Shown: piece after piece, positions 49,486 through 58,929 of the stretch
Layout: each line of letters begins with the position of its first letter
Position numbering within the stretch: position 1 is the first letter of the stretch
NCBI RefSeq assembly: GCF_900128445.1
Contig: NZ_LT671417.1
Coordinates: 744,001-808,000 of the forward strand
DNA length: 64,000 bases
Direction of reading: 5' to 3'
Source: Thermophilibacter provencensis
GTDB taxonomy: Bacteria > Actinomycetota > Coriobacteriia > Coriobacteriales > Atopobiaceae
The notes under the pieces: generated by a model
Seen by the model: only the letters and a program-made list of their open reading frames with translations
What the model was told of the DNA's origin: nothing
The model's database searches: none
Position numbers and translations under genes: made by a program

Positions 49486-51645
49486 ATGGACCTTATCGCC
49501 ACGCTCGCAAGCGAGCTCGGCCTCAGGCCTGAGGCCGTCGACGCGGCAGTCAAGCTCATCGACGAGGGGAACACCATCCCCTTCATCGCGCGCTACCGCA
49601 AAGAGGCCACGGGCGGCATGGACGACGTTGCCCTGCGCGCCCTCGACGAGCGCCTTTCCTACCTCCGCAACCTCGAGAAGCGCAAGGAGGACGTCATTCT
49701 CCTCATTGACGCCCAGGGCAAGCTCACGCCCGAGCTCGAGGCGGAGATCCGGGCCGCCACGCAGCTCCAGCGCGTGGAGGACCTCTACAAGCCCTACCGC
49801 AAGAAGCGCATGACGCGCGCGCAGAAGGCGCGCGAGGCGGGCCTGGAGCCGCTTGCCAACATGATCTTCATGCAGGTGGCAACAAAGGGCTCCGCGATCG
49901 ACGAGGCGGCGCGCTTTGTGACGCCGGAGGCCGCCGAGGCGGGCTTTGACACGCCGGAGAGGGCGCTCGCGGGCGCTGCCGACATTGTGGCGGAGGTGGT
50001 GGCGGAGGACGCCGAGAACGTCGCCGACCTACGCGCCTTCACCGAGGCCACGGCAGACATCGTCTCCGTGGCGGTGAACGCAAGCGAGAAGACCCCCTAC
50101 GAGCCCTACTACGACTACGCCGAGCCCGCCGCCAAGATCCCCAACCACCGCGTGCTGGCCATCGACCGCGGAGAGCGAGAGGAGAAGCTCCGCGTGCGCG
50201 TCCGCGTGGACGAGGCGGCCGCGGTGGCGCGGCTCGGGGGGCGCTGGCCGCGCCGCCAGGGGGTCTTTGCCCCCGTCTTTGAGGCCGCCGTCGCGGATGG
50301 CTACAAGCGCCTGATGGCCCCCTCGCTCGAGCGCGAGATCCGCGCGCGCCTCACGGTGCGGGCCCAGACGGATGCCATCAAGGTCTTTGCCAAGAACCTC
50401 GAGGGCCTGCTCTCGGCCCGTCCCGTGCGCGGCGCCCGCATCATTTCGCTCGACCCGGGCTACCGCACCGGCTGCAAGGTCGCGGTGCTGGACGAGACGG
50501 GCAAGCTGCTCGACCACGGCGTGGTCTATCCCACCAAGCCGCGCCACGACGTCGCGGGCACCAAGCGCGAGCTCAAGCGCCTGGCCGACAAGTACGCGAT
50601 CAATACCATCGTCATCGGCAACGGCACGGCAAGTCGAGAGACCGAGGAGGTCGTCTCCGAGTTCATCGCTGAGTCCGCGCCCGACCTTCGCTATACGATC
50701 GTCAACGAGGCGGGCGCCTCGGTCTACTCGGCATCCGAGCTCGCGAGCCAGGAGTACCCGGACCTCGACGTCACCACGCGTGGGGCCATGAGCCTGGGTC
50801 GGCGCCTGCAGGATCCGCTCGCCGAGCTCGTGAAGATCCCGCCCCAGTCCATCGGCGTGGGGCAGTACCAGCACGACCTCGACCAGGCGGAGCTCGCGCG
50901 CACGCTGGGCTACGTGGTGGAAGACGTGGTCAACCGCGTGGGCGTGGATGTGAACACTGCAAGCGCGAGCCTTTTGGGCTACGTCTCTGGCATCACCTCC
51001 GCCGTGGCCAAGAACATCGTGGCCTATCGAGAGGAGCACGGCGCCTTCACCGATCGCCGCGAGCTCAAGAAGGTCCCCCAGCTTGGGCCCAAGGCGTTCC
51101 AGAACGCAGCCGGCTTCCTGCGCATCGCGGGCGGCAAGAACCCGCTCGACGCCACGGCCGTGCACCCGGAGAGCTACGACGTGGCCACGGCGCTGCTCGA
51201 GCGCGCGGGCGTGGGCGCCGACGAGCTCACGCGCGGCGGCGTGCCGGACATCGAGGGGCGCGCGGGCAGCGTGGGCGCGCTCGCGGCCGAGCTGGACTGC
51301 GGCGTGCTCACGCTGATCGACATCGTGGCCGAGCTCAAGAAGCCGGGGCGCGACCCGCGCGACGACGCGCCCGAGGTCGTCTTCAGCCGCGCTGCGCTCT
51401 CGATTGACGACCTGCAGCCCGGCATGGAGCTCACGGGCACCGTGCGCAACGTCGTGGACTTTGGCGCCTTCGTCGACGTGGGCGTTCACCAGGACGGCCT
51501 TGTGCACATCTCCAAGCTGGCCAACCGCTTCGTCAAGCATCCGAGCGATGTCGTGACTGTGGGCGACACGGTGAGGGTCTGGGTTGAGCGTGTTGATCGT
51601 GACCGGGGCAAGATTTCGCTTACCATGGTGCCGGGCAAGAAGTAG
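49486..51645 (+). CDS. tex: Tex-family S1 RNA-binding transcription accessory protein
   Basis: A 719-residue protein. ATG 49486 begins MDLIATLASELGLRPEAVDAAVKLIDEGNTIPFIARYRKEATGG, the standard Tex start; the long open frame upstream (from 48550) is antisense to the phosphatase gene. A YqgF-like RNase H domain shows IISLDPGYRTGCKVAVLD, the helix-hairpin-helix region RVGVDVNTASASLLGYVSGI...FTDRRELKKVPQLGPKAFQNAAGFLRI, and a C-terminal S1 domain GMELTGTVRNVVDFGAFVDVGVHQDGLVHISKL. Confidence 0.96.
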   Translation: MDLIATLASELGLRPEAVDAAVKLIDEGNTIPFIARYRKEATGGMDDVALRALDERLSYLRNLEKRKEDVILLIDAQGKLTPELEAEIRAATQLQRVEDLYKPYRKKRMTRAQKAREAGLEPLANMIFMQVATKGSAIDEAARFVTPEAAEAGFDTPERALAGAADIVAEVVAEDAENVADLRAFTEATADIVSVAVNASEKTPYEPYYDYAEPAAKIPNHRVLAIDRGEREEKLRVRVRVDEAAAVARLGGRWPRRQGVFAPVFEAAVADGYKRLMAPSLEREIRARLTVRAQTDAIKVFAKNLEGLLSARPVRGARIISLDPGYRTGCKVAVLDETGKLLDHGVVYPTKPRHDVAGTKRELKRLADKYAINTIVIGNGTASRETEEVVSEFIAESAPDLRYTIVNEAGASVYSASELASQEYPDLDVTTRGAMSLGRRLQDPLAELVKIPPQSIGVGQYQHDLDQAELARTLGYVVEDVVNRVGVDVNTASASLLGYVSGITSAVAKNIVAYREEHGAFTDRRELKKVPQLGPKAFQNAAGFLRIAGGKNPLDATAVHPESYDVATALLERAGVGADELTRGGVPDIEGRAGSVGALAAELDCGVLTLIDIVAELKKPGRDPRDDAPEVVFSRAALSIDDLQPGMELTGTVRNVVDFGAFVDVGVHQDGLVHISKLANRFVKHPSDVVTVGDTVRVWVERVDRDRGKISLTMVPGKK

Positions 51646-51696
51646 GTGGCGCCCCAGCGTCGGGACGCTGGATTTCTTGGTACAATGCGCAGGCAC

Positions 51697-51771
51697 AGGG
51701 GTATCGTCCAATGGTTAGGACAGTGGTTTTTGGTGCCATCAATGTGGGTTCGAATCCTACTACCCCTGCCA
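51697..51771 (+). tRNA. tRNA-Gln (anticodon TTG)
   Basis: Cloverleaf by eye: acceptor AGGGGTA/TACCCCT, D-arm GTCC/GGAC, anticodon stem GTGGT/GCCAT (two G-U pairs) with loop TTTTGGT, T-arm GTGGG/CCTAC with TTCGAAT, discriminator G and encoded CCA. A -10-like TACAAT lies at 51681-51686. Confidence 0.93.
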
Positions 51772-51780
51772 GACCACATG

Positions 51781-51811
51781 CGGCCCCGTCTCCCCATGGG
51801 AGGCGGGGCCG
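51781..51811 (+). terminator. Hairpin after tRNA-Gln
   Basis: CGGCCCCG.../...CGGGGCCG with an inner CCCATGGG; few T residues follow, so it is a weak or factor-assisted terminator. Confidence 0.5.
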
Positions 51812-51852
51812 TCTCGTTGCGGGGGCGATTCCATGCGGGCGCGCCTCATGGC

Positions 51853-51916
51853 GAGTGACTGGTTTTGGACAGACGAGTACCTTCCGACGGCCTCATCCGT
51901 CCAAAACAAGTCACTC
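51853..51916. repeat. Long inverted repeat (REP-like)
   Basis: GAGTGACTGGTTTTGGAC (51853-51870) and its complement GTCCAAAACAAGTCACTC (51899-51916) form 18-base arms with one mismatch around a 28-base centre. Confidence 0.6.
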
Positions 51917-51960
51917 TCCGGGGGAGGATGCTGACAGATGACCCTGTCACCTTTGTCAGG

Positions 51961-52881
51961 TCAGGAGAGCTCCAGCCCGTCGAGGGCGGCGCAGATGGCG
52001 TCGAGGAGGATGACGGCGAAGGTCTGGGCGTCCCCGACGGTAAAGGCGGCGGTGCCCACGGGAAGCTCGATGCGCGTTGTGGGGGGCGTCGCGTGCGAGC
52101 TCTGGACTGCGGTGCGAAGGCGCGGCGGGAGGGTGTCGAAGTCGTCGAGCATGACGTTGCCGACGCCCGACGCTACGTTTTCGGGCAGCGCGGAGGCGGA
52201 GAGGACAAGAAGCGCCTGAATGTCGGGGCTCGCGCCCTCGGGTGAATCGAGGAGCTCGATTCCGCACGAGTCGATCGTGGCGTGCGCGAGGTTCCAGATG
52301 CGCCCGGCGACGTTGCGGGAGATCGGGTCCTCGGCGGTGATGGCGATGTGGACGTTCTCGAGCACGCTTGCCGCGCGCGCGAAGCCCATGCCGCCCATCG
52401 GATGGGGGCCGTCGGCGGGCTTTCCTGCCCAGACGTGCCGGAGCCGCTCGATGGCATCGAAGGTGTCGGGGAAGGCCATGCCGTCTGCGAGTACGCCGAT
52501 GCTCTCTTGGAAGAGCTTCACCGCGGCCTCGGTGTGGACGCCGTAGGTCCCGTCCGGCTCGCCGCAGGAGAACCCGAGGATGTTGAGACGCTCCTGGAGC
52601 TGGCGGACGTCGTTGCCGTGAAAGTTGGGGAGGCGCAGGTAGAGGGTGCGGTCCCCGAGCTGGTAGCATTCGTCGACGAGCAGGGACCACGTCGCGGTGT
52701 CCACCTCGTCTCCGAGCGAGAGCCCGTGCTCGATGCGAAAGCGAGCGATGGCCGCGGAGGTCGAGGGCCCAAACGAGCTGTGCTCTCGCTCGACGGCGTC
52801 GATCACGTAGCCGAGCGACTCGAGCCGCTCCTGAATGTCCTCGACGGCGACACCCGCCGCACCTTGCCTAATAGCGTCCAT
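51961..52881 (-). CDS. Peptidoglycan-binding-domain protein
   Basis: A 306-residue cytoplasmic-looking protein without a signal peptide. Two PG_binding_1-type repeats: VAVEDIQERLESLGYVIDAVEREHSSFGPSTSAAIARFRIEHGL and VRQLQERLNILGFSCGEPDGTYGVHTEAAVKLFQESIGV. The C-terminal half (VHIAITAEDPISRNVAGRIWNLAHATIDSCGIEL) may be a divergent amidase-like or regulatory domain. It follows the polyprenyl synthase gene by 35 bases. Confidence 0.8.
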   Translation of the reverse strand: MDAIRQGAAGVAVEDIQERLESLGYVIDAVEREHSSFGPSTSAAIARFRIEHGLSLGDEVDTATWSLLVDECYQLGDRTLYLRLPNFHGNDVRQLQERLNILGFSCGEPDGTYGVHTEAAVKLFQESIGVLADGMAFPDTFDAIERLRHVWAGKPADGPHPMGGMGFARAASVLENVHIAITAEDPISRNVAGRIWNLAHATIDSCGIELLDSPEGASPDIQALLVLSASALPENVASGVGNVMLDDFDTLPPRLRTAVQSSHATPPTTRIELPVGTAAFTVGDAQTFAVILLDAICAALDGLELS

Positions 52882-52916
52882 CGCCTCTCCTCAAGCAAAC
52901 ACGGGATGGCGCGCGC

Positions 52917-53960
52917 CTAGCTCGCGCGCTCCACGAAAAAGTCTGACATAGAAAGTAGCAGGTCTCGAGCCTCAACCGTGATGTGACCCGCATCGGCGAG
53001 CCCTGTTGCGCCCTCCTTGGCACGCTCCGCCATCTGCCCTGCGAGCGTGCGGCAGTGCTCGATGCCGCCGCCCTGGCCAATGAGCTCAACGGCTCGGGCA
53101 AGCTCTGTGGGATCGGTGGCCGAGCTGCCGAGAAGCGCCACGAGCTCCTCTCGGCTTGCGGCGTCGAGATGCTCGAGCGCCCACACCACGGCGAGCGTCC
53201 GCTTGCCCTCGGTGATGTCCGAGCGGAAGTCCTTCCCCTGGGCCCTGGCGTCTCCCACGAGGTTGAGCAGGTCGTCGGCCAGCTGGAAGGCAACACCGGC
53301 GGTGAGCCCCACCTCGAGCAGGCCCTGCGCCGCCTCCTCCGATCCTCCGCCCACGAGCGCGCCCACGTAGAGCGGGATGGCCGCCGAGTACCAGGCCGTC
53401 TTGCTCGTGACCATGTAGAGGTAGTCCTCCGAGGTCACGTCCCAGCGGCCGTCGCGCACCCAGCCGAGGTCGAGCGCCTGGCCCTCGAGCGTGTGACGCT
53501 CCATGCGCACCAGCTCGGAGAGCGCCCGAAGCCTTCGGTCCGCGGGGAGCGTCTCGTCGCGCAGGATCACCTCGAAGACCTGGGTGAGCGCCAGGTCGCC
53601 GGCGTTTATCGCAAGGCCCTCGCCCTCCACGCGGTGGAGGCACGGCTCGCCGCGGCGCAGCTCTCCCTCGTCGGCGATGTCGTCGTGAATGAGGGCGGCG
53701 CTCTGGAAGAGCTCGACGGCAGCCGCGCATGAGAGCGCGTCCTCTGCCCGCCCGCCTACGGACTCGGCGCCGAGAAGCGCGAGCACGGGCCGCACGCGCT
53801 TGCCGCCGCTTGCGGTGAAGCGGCGGAGCGGCGCGTAGAGATAGCGCACGAGGTCATCGGAGACGGCCCCGTCTGCGAGGGGCTCGTCCGCGGCGTCCGC
53901 GAGCGCGCGCTCAATGAGGGGCAGGCGCTCCTTCAGGTAGGTGACGAAGAGCTCTTCCAT
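52917..53960 (-). CDS. Polyprenyl diphosphate synthase
   Basis: A 347-residue prenyltransferase that extends allylic diphosphates with IPP. First Asp-rich motif DDIAD (residues 93-97) in AALIHDDIADEGELRRG; SGGKRVRPVLALLGAE; second Asp-rich motif FQLADDLLNLVGD. ATG 53960 (MEELFVTYLKERLPLIERAL). Product length cannot be told; a quinone side chain or geranylgeranyl product is usual. It sits between galE and the peptidoglycan-binding gene. Confidence 0.92.
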   Translation of the reverse strand: MEELFVTYLKERLPLIERALADAADEPLADGAVSDDLVRYLYAPLRRFTASGGKRVRPVLALLGAESVGGRAEDALSCAAAVELFQSAALIHDDIADEGELRRGEPCLHRVEGEGLAINAGDLALTQVFEVILRDETLPADRRLRALSELVRMERHTLEGQALDLGWVRDGRWDVTSEDYLYMVTSKTAWYSAAIPLYVGALVGGGSEEAAQGLLEVGLTAGVAFQLADDLLNLVGDARAQGKDFRSDITEGKRTLAVVWALEHLDAASREELVALLGSSATDPTELARAVELIGQGGGIEHCRTLAGQMAERAKEGATGLADAGHITVEARDLLLSMSDFFVERAS

Positions 53961-53988
53961 GGTTCTTCTCGTCCTTCTCGCCTGCGCG

Positions 53989-55044
53989 CTAGCCCTCGTA
54001 GCCGTTGGGGTTGTGGGACTGCCAGTTCCAGGAGTCGCGGCACATGTCCTCGATGTTGAATTTGGCCTCCCAGCCCATGAGGTCTCGGGCCTTGGAGCAG
54101 TCGGCGTAGTTGGCCGTGACGTCGCCGGGGCGGCGCGGGTCAACAACGTAGGGGACCTCGTGACCGCAGGCCTTGGAGAACGCCTTGATGATCTCGAGGA
54201 CCGAGGTGCCAGTGCCCGTGCCGAGGTTGAAGACCTCGACGCCGGTGCGGCCGTTCATCCAGGCGAGCGCCGCCGCGTGGCCGGAGGCGAGGTCGCAGAC
54301 GTGGATGTAGTCGCGCACGCCGGTGCCGTCGGGCGTGTCGTAGTCATCGCCGAAGACGTGGACGGCGTCGCGCTTGCCGATGGCGGTTTGCGCGACGTAG
54401 GGCACGAGGTTGTTGGGGATGCCCTTGGGGTCCTCGCCCATGAGGCCCGAGGGGTGCGCGCCGATGGGGTTGAAGTAGCGCAGCAGCACGACGTTCCACT
54501 CGGGGTCGGCCGTGTGGAGGTCCGTGAGGATCTGCTCGATCATCCACTTGGTCCAGCCGTAGGGGTTGGTCGCGGGCTTCTTGGGGCTCTCCTCGGTGAG
54601 CGGCAGGCTGTCCGGGTCGCCGTAGACGGTGGCGGAGCTGGAGAAGATGATGGACTTGCAGCCGTGCTCGCGCATGACGTCGACGAGCGTGAGCGTGTTG
54701 CCGATGTTGTTGGCGTAGTACTCGATGGGCTTGGAGACGGACTCGCCCACGGCCTTGTAGCCGGCGAAGTGGATCACGCGGCTCGGGCGGTGCTCGTCGA
54801 AGACCTTGGCGAGTGCGGCGCGGTCGTTGACGTCCGCCTCGTAGAAGGTGAGGTTGGCGGCGGCGGGCTCGCCGACGATGGTCTTGATGCGGTCCACGAC
54901 CTTGGCGGACGCGTTGGAGAGGTCGTCGACGATGACGACCTGGTAGCCGCCTTGGAGCAGCTCGACGACCGTGTGGCTGCCGATGAACCCGGCTCCGCCG
55001 GTGACGAGCACGCAGGTGTCGGCGGGTGCGATCTTCTCGCTCAT
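53989..55044 (-). CDS. galE: UDP-glucose 4-epimerase
   Basis: A 351-residue SDR epimerase that interconverts UDP-glucose and UDP-galactose. VLVTGGAGFIGSHTVVELLQ is the NAD site; VIHFAGYKAVGESVSKPIEYYANN, IFSSSATVYGDP and the Tyr/Lys pair NPYGWTKWMIEQIL are the catalytic parts; LLRYFNPIGAHPSGLMGEDP and VRDYIHVCDLASGHAAAL are GalE signatures. ATG 55044 has AAAGGACTCCC upstream. Confidence 0.97.
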   Translation of the reverse strand: MSEKIAPADTCVLVTGGAGFIGSHTVVELLQGGYQVVIVDDLSNASAKVVDRIKTIVGEPAAANLTFYEADVNDRAALAKVFDEHRPSRVIHFAGYKAVGESVSKPIEYYANNIGNTLTLVDVMREHGCKSIIFSSSATVYGDPDSLPLTEESPKKPATNPYGWTKWMIEQILTDLHTADPEWNVVLLRYFNPIGAHPSGLMGEDPKGIPNNLVPYVAQTAIGKRDAVHVFGDDYDTPDGTGVRDYIHVCDLASGHAAALAWMNGRTGVEVFNLGTGTGTSVLEIIKAFSKACGHEVPYVVDPRRPGDVTANYADCSKARDLMGWEAKFNIEDMCRDSWNWQSHNPNGYEG

Positions 55045-55649
55045 GGGAGTCCTTTCGACGGAGCCCAGGTGTGTTGGGCTGCGTATTATCCAGATGACAG
55101 TATACGACCAGCGGGTGGACGCCGTGTGAGTCGTCCCGGCGGGCGGGGTGGCGGGGCGCCATGTTGTGGTGTGGCGTTGCGGCAAGACGTTGGGCGCTCC
55201 ACGGGCTTCTCGCGTGTGGCACCGCGGTCTGCGGCTTTCTTGTCGAAAGCGGCGCGTGCCGGGCCTCTTGGCGCAAGGGCCCCTCCCTGCTGGTAGGCAG
55301 CGCCAGAAAAGGCGCAGTTGTGTGACTGTGTCTGCTTGTGCGCTGGCGCGTGTGTCTCTCATGTCAGCTTTTGTCGATTGTGTGGCAAATATTTTATGCT
55401 CTGATCCAGCAAAGAGGCTGGTTTTAGCTTAGTTTAGCTATTTTGGCTTGTTTCTTGATGTTGTGTGGTTGGCTTTAGACCGCTCACCCCTCTGTGCATC
55501 AAACATTTGTCACACAATCGCCCATCCTTGCCACGTGCCGTTAGATTGCGCGCACTCGTACGGTTCCAATGCGCCGCGGCAGAAAAAGTTTTCGGCGCGT
55601 GAATGGAATCGGCCGTCCCAAACGTATTAGAGGTAAGGAGCAAAACCGG
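55045..55649. other. Long intergenic region
   Basis: It holds the galE promoter (TATACT on the minus strand near 55100) and a hairpin CCAGC-AAAGAG-GCTGG with TTTT (about 55408-55427). The sequence becomes AT-richer from 55370 to 55620. No gene with support is seen. Confidence 0.5.
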
Positions 55650-55823
55650 ATGATTGGAGGGGTCATGCTGGCCGGAAGGATGGTTGCTTGTCTGGCTGGG
55701 GCGGCGCTTGCGGCGTGCCTGGTGGTGGTGCTGATCCTTGCGGGCGGGTCCGATGAGGCGGGGGGCTGGTGTTGGCGCCGATGCTGGGCACGAGGGGCAC
55801 CGCGGCGGACACTGATAGACTGA
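55650..55823 (+). CDS. Small membrane ORF before the NlpC-like gene
   Basis: 57 residues from ATG 55650 (AAGGAG upstream): MIGGVMLAGRMVACLAGAALAACLVVVLILAGG, one membrane segment, then a Cys/Trp/Arg-rich tail of poor quality. A G6 run (about 55759-55764) and a better-looking tail in the next frame (GLVLAPMLGTRGTAADTDRL) suggest a frameshift, so the true product may be a longer exported protein. Confidence 0.4.
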   Translation: MIGGVMLAGRMVACLAGAALAACLVVVLILAGGSDEAGGWCWRRCWARGAPRRTLID

Positions 55824-55854
55824 GGCAGATTGCGGCATCTGCTTGGGAGGCCTC

Positions 55855-56388
55855 GTGGGCGAGAATGACGACATACGCGGACGGCTGCTTGCGTCGCTCG
55901 CCGCGCGCGGGCTTCTCGCCGATGACGGCGTGACCACGGTGCACGGTGAGCCCGCCTGGCGAGAAGTGCCCGCGGGCCACGAGTCGCAGGCGCTCATGGA
56001 CGCGAACGCGCTGCAGCGTCGCGTGGTGGAGTGTGCGCATGTGACGCCCGCGACCTACGCCGACCAGTGCGCCACCTGGGTGGAGAACGTCCTCGCAAGC
56101 GCGGGGGTTCCTTACGTGGTTGGCAGCGCTCGAGAGCTCTACGAGGACTTTTGCCGCAGTATCGACGCACGGGAGCTGCTTGTGGGGATGATCGTTGCCG
56201 TGGGGCGCCACCCCTACGACGCCGGCGGCTGGGCGCACGGGCACGTGGGCCTCTACGTGGGCGATCGTCGCGTGATGGACAGCGCCGACGGTCGCGTGCG
56301 CACGGTACCGCTGGAGCTGTGGGCCTCCGCATATGGCGTGATGTCCGAACCCCGCTGGGGCTGGCTCGGCGCCGTCGCGTTGGGGTAG
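55855..56388 (+). CDS. NlpC/P60- or CHAP-like peptidase domain protein
   Basis: A 177-residue protein from GTG 55855 (GGGAGG upstream). The putative catalytic Cys is in TPATYADQCATWVENVLASAGVPYVVGSARELYEDF and the His in GWAHGHVGLYVGDRRVMDSADGRV, the spacing of NlpC/P60 enzymes. No signal peptide is present, which is odd for a wall hydrolase; the membrane ORF upstream may be its lost N-terminus. Confidence 0.65.
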   Translation: MGENDDIRGRLLASLAARGLLADDGVTTVHGEPAWREVPAGHESQALMDANALQRRVVECAHVTPATYADQCATWVENVLASAGVPYVVGSARELYEDFCRSIDARELLVGMIVAVGRHPYDAGGWAHGHVGLYVGDRRVMDSADGRVRTVPLELWASAYGVMSEPRWGWLGAVALG

Positions 56389-56399
56389 GGATGGGAGTC

Positions 56400-58313
56400 C
56401 TATCGGGAGCGGCCGGTCGACCTCATGACGGCATGGCGGAATTCGTCAAAGCTCGTGGCTCGAGAAAGAAGGTCGGTTGCCTCTCCTTCCGAGAGAAGCC
56501 CGATCATCGCCTCATAGAGCGTCCGGAAGGCACCTTTATCAACGTCGCTGATGGCAAACAGGAGCACGAGCCTGACGGCCGCGCTGCCCCACGTTATCCC
56601 CTCTGTGCTCGTTGCAACTGAGATGCATGTCTTGTTTGCGCTCATTGAGGCGGCGTGTGGAATGGCAATGGCTCCAAATGCCGTGTTGCTGGCATGCTCG
56701 CGCTGAAGGACGTCCTTGTCAAAGAACTCGTCCACATATCCCAGCTCTTGCAGGCGGCTGCAGAGCAGCTTGATGATCTCCTCCCTCGACATACCCTCAA
56801 CCTGCGGGAAGAAGAGAGTCTCAGAAAAGTAGTCGTCGAAGCGCGCCTCGAGCGCCTGAAGCTCCTTATCCTGTCGAACGGAGAGGATGGCATCCGAGAT
56901 ATCAGGGAAGCCGCCCCTGGAGAAGGGCGGGATGTTCACCACGCGAGGGTGGGAGGCCTCGTTGACGGGAACGGTTGTGATGAGCAGGTCATATGCCACC
57001 CCTGTCAGCCCGTTCTCGTCTGGGACGCACGCCACGATGTCAAGCGTGGCGGAGTGCGCTAGTTCAAGTTGCTCAAGGAGCGCTCGTGCCATTCCGTGAT
57101 AGTCCGGGCACAGAAGAGCACCTTTGACCTTTGTGTCGTCCAAGCGCTGCCTTTCAAGTTCAGCGCCCACATGCAGGGCTACAAAGGCAATCTCGTCCTC
57201 GGAGAGGGTGAGGCCGTACTTGTTTGCTAACCTGATGGAGAGGCTGGTTCCGATGTCATAGGTGAGGGGGCACTCCTCGCGCACGGTTTTGGCGAGCGAG
57301 TTTCTCGCAAAGACTCCCTTTTGGTTGCGTTCGATTAGATTCTTGAGGTGCAGACAGAAAGGCATCAGGAAGCTCTGGGTTGCGAGGTTGACGTCGTACT
57401 GCTCGGAAATCGCTTCGGCAAGATCACGGGCATCTTGGACAAGCTCTTTTCCAACGATGCGCTCGAGCTGCGCATAGTCCGGGCTGGCAACGGCGTTCGT
57501 GTAGGCCATGAGGAGCATCTGAATGCCAAGGAGCTCGTCTAGGCCGAATTCGATTGAAAAGTCGCTCGAGAGCCGGCGACAGAGCTCTTCGGCAACGGGG
57601 TCCTTCTCGGCAAGGCGTTCGGGTGACTCAGAATCGTGCGGGAGCACGTCTCCGTTGCGCACGCGGTCAACGAGGATGAGCAGGTGCATGATGAGGTTGT
57701 TGCGTGATATTTCGTTGATGCGTCGGTTGCTGAGGCGCATCGTCTCGTCGAGGGCGTTCGTAACGGAGTCCACATCGAGTGCGGAATAGCTCTCCTTGAG
57801 GGCGGCTATACCGATTGCCCCCGTTCCGGCCTCTTCGAGGAGGCACTGTCCGATGAGGCGTCGCTTGCTCTTTTCCGGCCCCGCCATGCTCAGGCGATTG
57901 TTCTGGGTCTTGAAGGAGATTCCGAGCCGCTCGTAGGAGAGGTTCATCCTGCGAATGTCAGATCGAAGGGTGGAGAAGCTGACGTAGAGCTCCTCACAAA
58001 GGTCGAAGAGGTCGAGCGACTCCTCGTGGTCCACTATGAAGCGCTTGACAATGTAGCTTGACCTCTCGGAGGCGCTTTGGGGAACGGGCGAACCCTCCTG
58101 CTGGTCCAGCAGGGTGAGTGCGATCTTGCGGTTGAGGAGATAGCCGTCCTTGGACGAGAAGATGACAAGGTCTCCGGCGGACTCGTTTATCTGCTTGACA
58201 TACGACTTGATGCTTCTGGGGGAGCGTCCAATTTCCTTTGCGAGGTCGGTGGACCTGGTTGCCGAGTCATGGCGTAGGAGTGCCCTCAGGAGCTCCTCGT
58301 GTCCCTGCTTCAT
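56400..58313 (-). CDS. PRD-containing PTS regulator (BglG/MtlR type)
   Basis: A 637-residue activator controlled by PTS phosphorylation. ATG 58313 follows GGAGGAATACCC. Two HTH domains (1-60: LLRALLRHDSATRSTDLAKEIGRSPRSIKSYVKQIN; about 85-170), PRD1 and PRD2 (about 175-400, His in LIMHLLILVDRV and FVALHVGAELER), a GatB-like IIB domain (about 405-495) and a C-terminal IIA domain with the active His in FGAIAIPHAASMSANKT. It is divergent from the PTS-GH1 operon, which it almost certainly controls. Confidence 0.92.
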   Translation of the reverse strand: MKQGHEELLRALLRHDSATRSTDLAKEIGRSPRSIKSYVKQINESAGDLVIFSSKDGYLLNRKIALTLLDQQEGSPVPQSASERSSYIVKRFIVDHEESLDLFDLCEELYVSFSTLRSDIRRMNLSYERLGISFKTQNNRLSMAGPEKSKRRLIGQCLLEEAGTGAIGIAALKESYSALDVDSVTNALDETMRLSNRRINEISRNNLIMHLLILVDRVRNGDVLPHDSESPERLAEKDPVAEELCRRLSSDFSIEFGLDELLGIQMLLMAYTNAVASPDYAQLERIVGKELVQDARDLAEAISEQYDVNLATQSFLMPFCLHLKNLIERNQKGVFARNSLAKTVREECPLTYDIGTSLSIRLANKYGLTLSEDEIAFVALHVGAELERQRLDDTKVKGALLCPDYHGMARALLEQLELAHSATLDIVACVPDENGLTGVAYDLLITTVPVNEASHPRVVNIPPFSRGGFPDISDAILSVRQDKELQALEARFDDYFSETLFFPQVEGMSREEIIKLLCSRLQELGYVDEFFDKDVLQREHASNTAFGAIAIPHAASMSANKTCISVATSTEGITWGSAAVRLVLLFAISDVDKGAFRTLYEAMIGLLSEGEATDLLSRATSFDEFRHAVMRSTGRSR

Positions 58314-58390
58314 GGGTATTCCTCCGGTCGACCATTTCCTTGTGGGCGGGCGTGCTCCGTATGAACAGTATTGTTGTTCGCGTAAGAGGC

Positions 58391-58453
58391 GCAAGGGGCG
58401 GGGGAGGTAGGAAATTGCACCCCCGAGGGCAAGCCGCTGCGTTTGCCCCTTGC
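58391..58453. promoter_or_regulatory. Control region of the PTS-GH1 operon
   Basis: GCAAGGGGC (58391-58399) with GCCCCTTGC (58445-58453), and GGGCAA (58427-58432) with TTGCCC (58443-58448), form nested inverted repeats between the divergent regulator and PTS genes. They are candidate regulator sites. Confidence 0.5.
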
Positions 58454-58551
58454 ACCGTGCGGTGAAGTGGTTGCGTGGAACGTCCCGCCTTCGAGCGACA
58501 GAATCCATGGCGTCGGAAAAAGCAGTGCAAGACATGCGAAGGGAGCACGTC

Positions 58552-58881
58552 ATGTCCAAGGACCAGATCGGAATCTACCTGTGCTGCGGAGGGGGCCTCT
58601 CGTCTGGCTTTCTTGCGCAGCAGGGTCGCAAGGCCGCAAAGAAGCGTCAAATCAACGCACTCGTGGAGGCAAAGAGCGAGTCGGAGGTGACCCAGTATCT
58701 CCCGAAGATGGACGTGCTCTGCATTGGCCCCCACTACGCTTTCAGGCTCGACGCGTTTCGCAGGATGGCCGAGCCGTACAACGTTCCCGTGGTGGTGATT
58801 CCCGAGGATACCTACTCCATGCTCGATGGCAATGCCCTCATTGACCTTGCCCTGAGCACCATCGAGAAGAATGTGGGTTAG
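58552..58881 (+). CDS. PTS lactose/cellobiose-family IIB component
   Basis: A 109-residue phosphocarrier: QIGIYLCCGGGLSSGFLAQQGRKAAKK carries the phosphorylated Cys, and VLCIGPHYAFRLDAFRRMAEPYNVPVVVIP matches the IIB-lac/cel fold. ATG 58552 follows GGGAG. First gene of the operon IIB-IIC-IIA-GH1. Confidence 0.88.
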   Translation: MSKDQIGIYLCCGGGLSSGFLAQQGRKAAKKRQINALVEAKSESEVTQYLPKMDVLCIGPHYAFRLDAFRRMAEPYNVPVVVIPEDTYSMLDGNALIDLALSTIEKNVG

Positions 58882-58929
58882 GCCGCTTCTCTGAGTCAGC
58901 ACAGTCATCAACTGGGAAAGGAGTGCATC

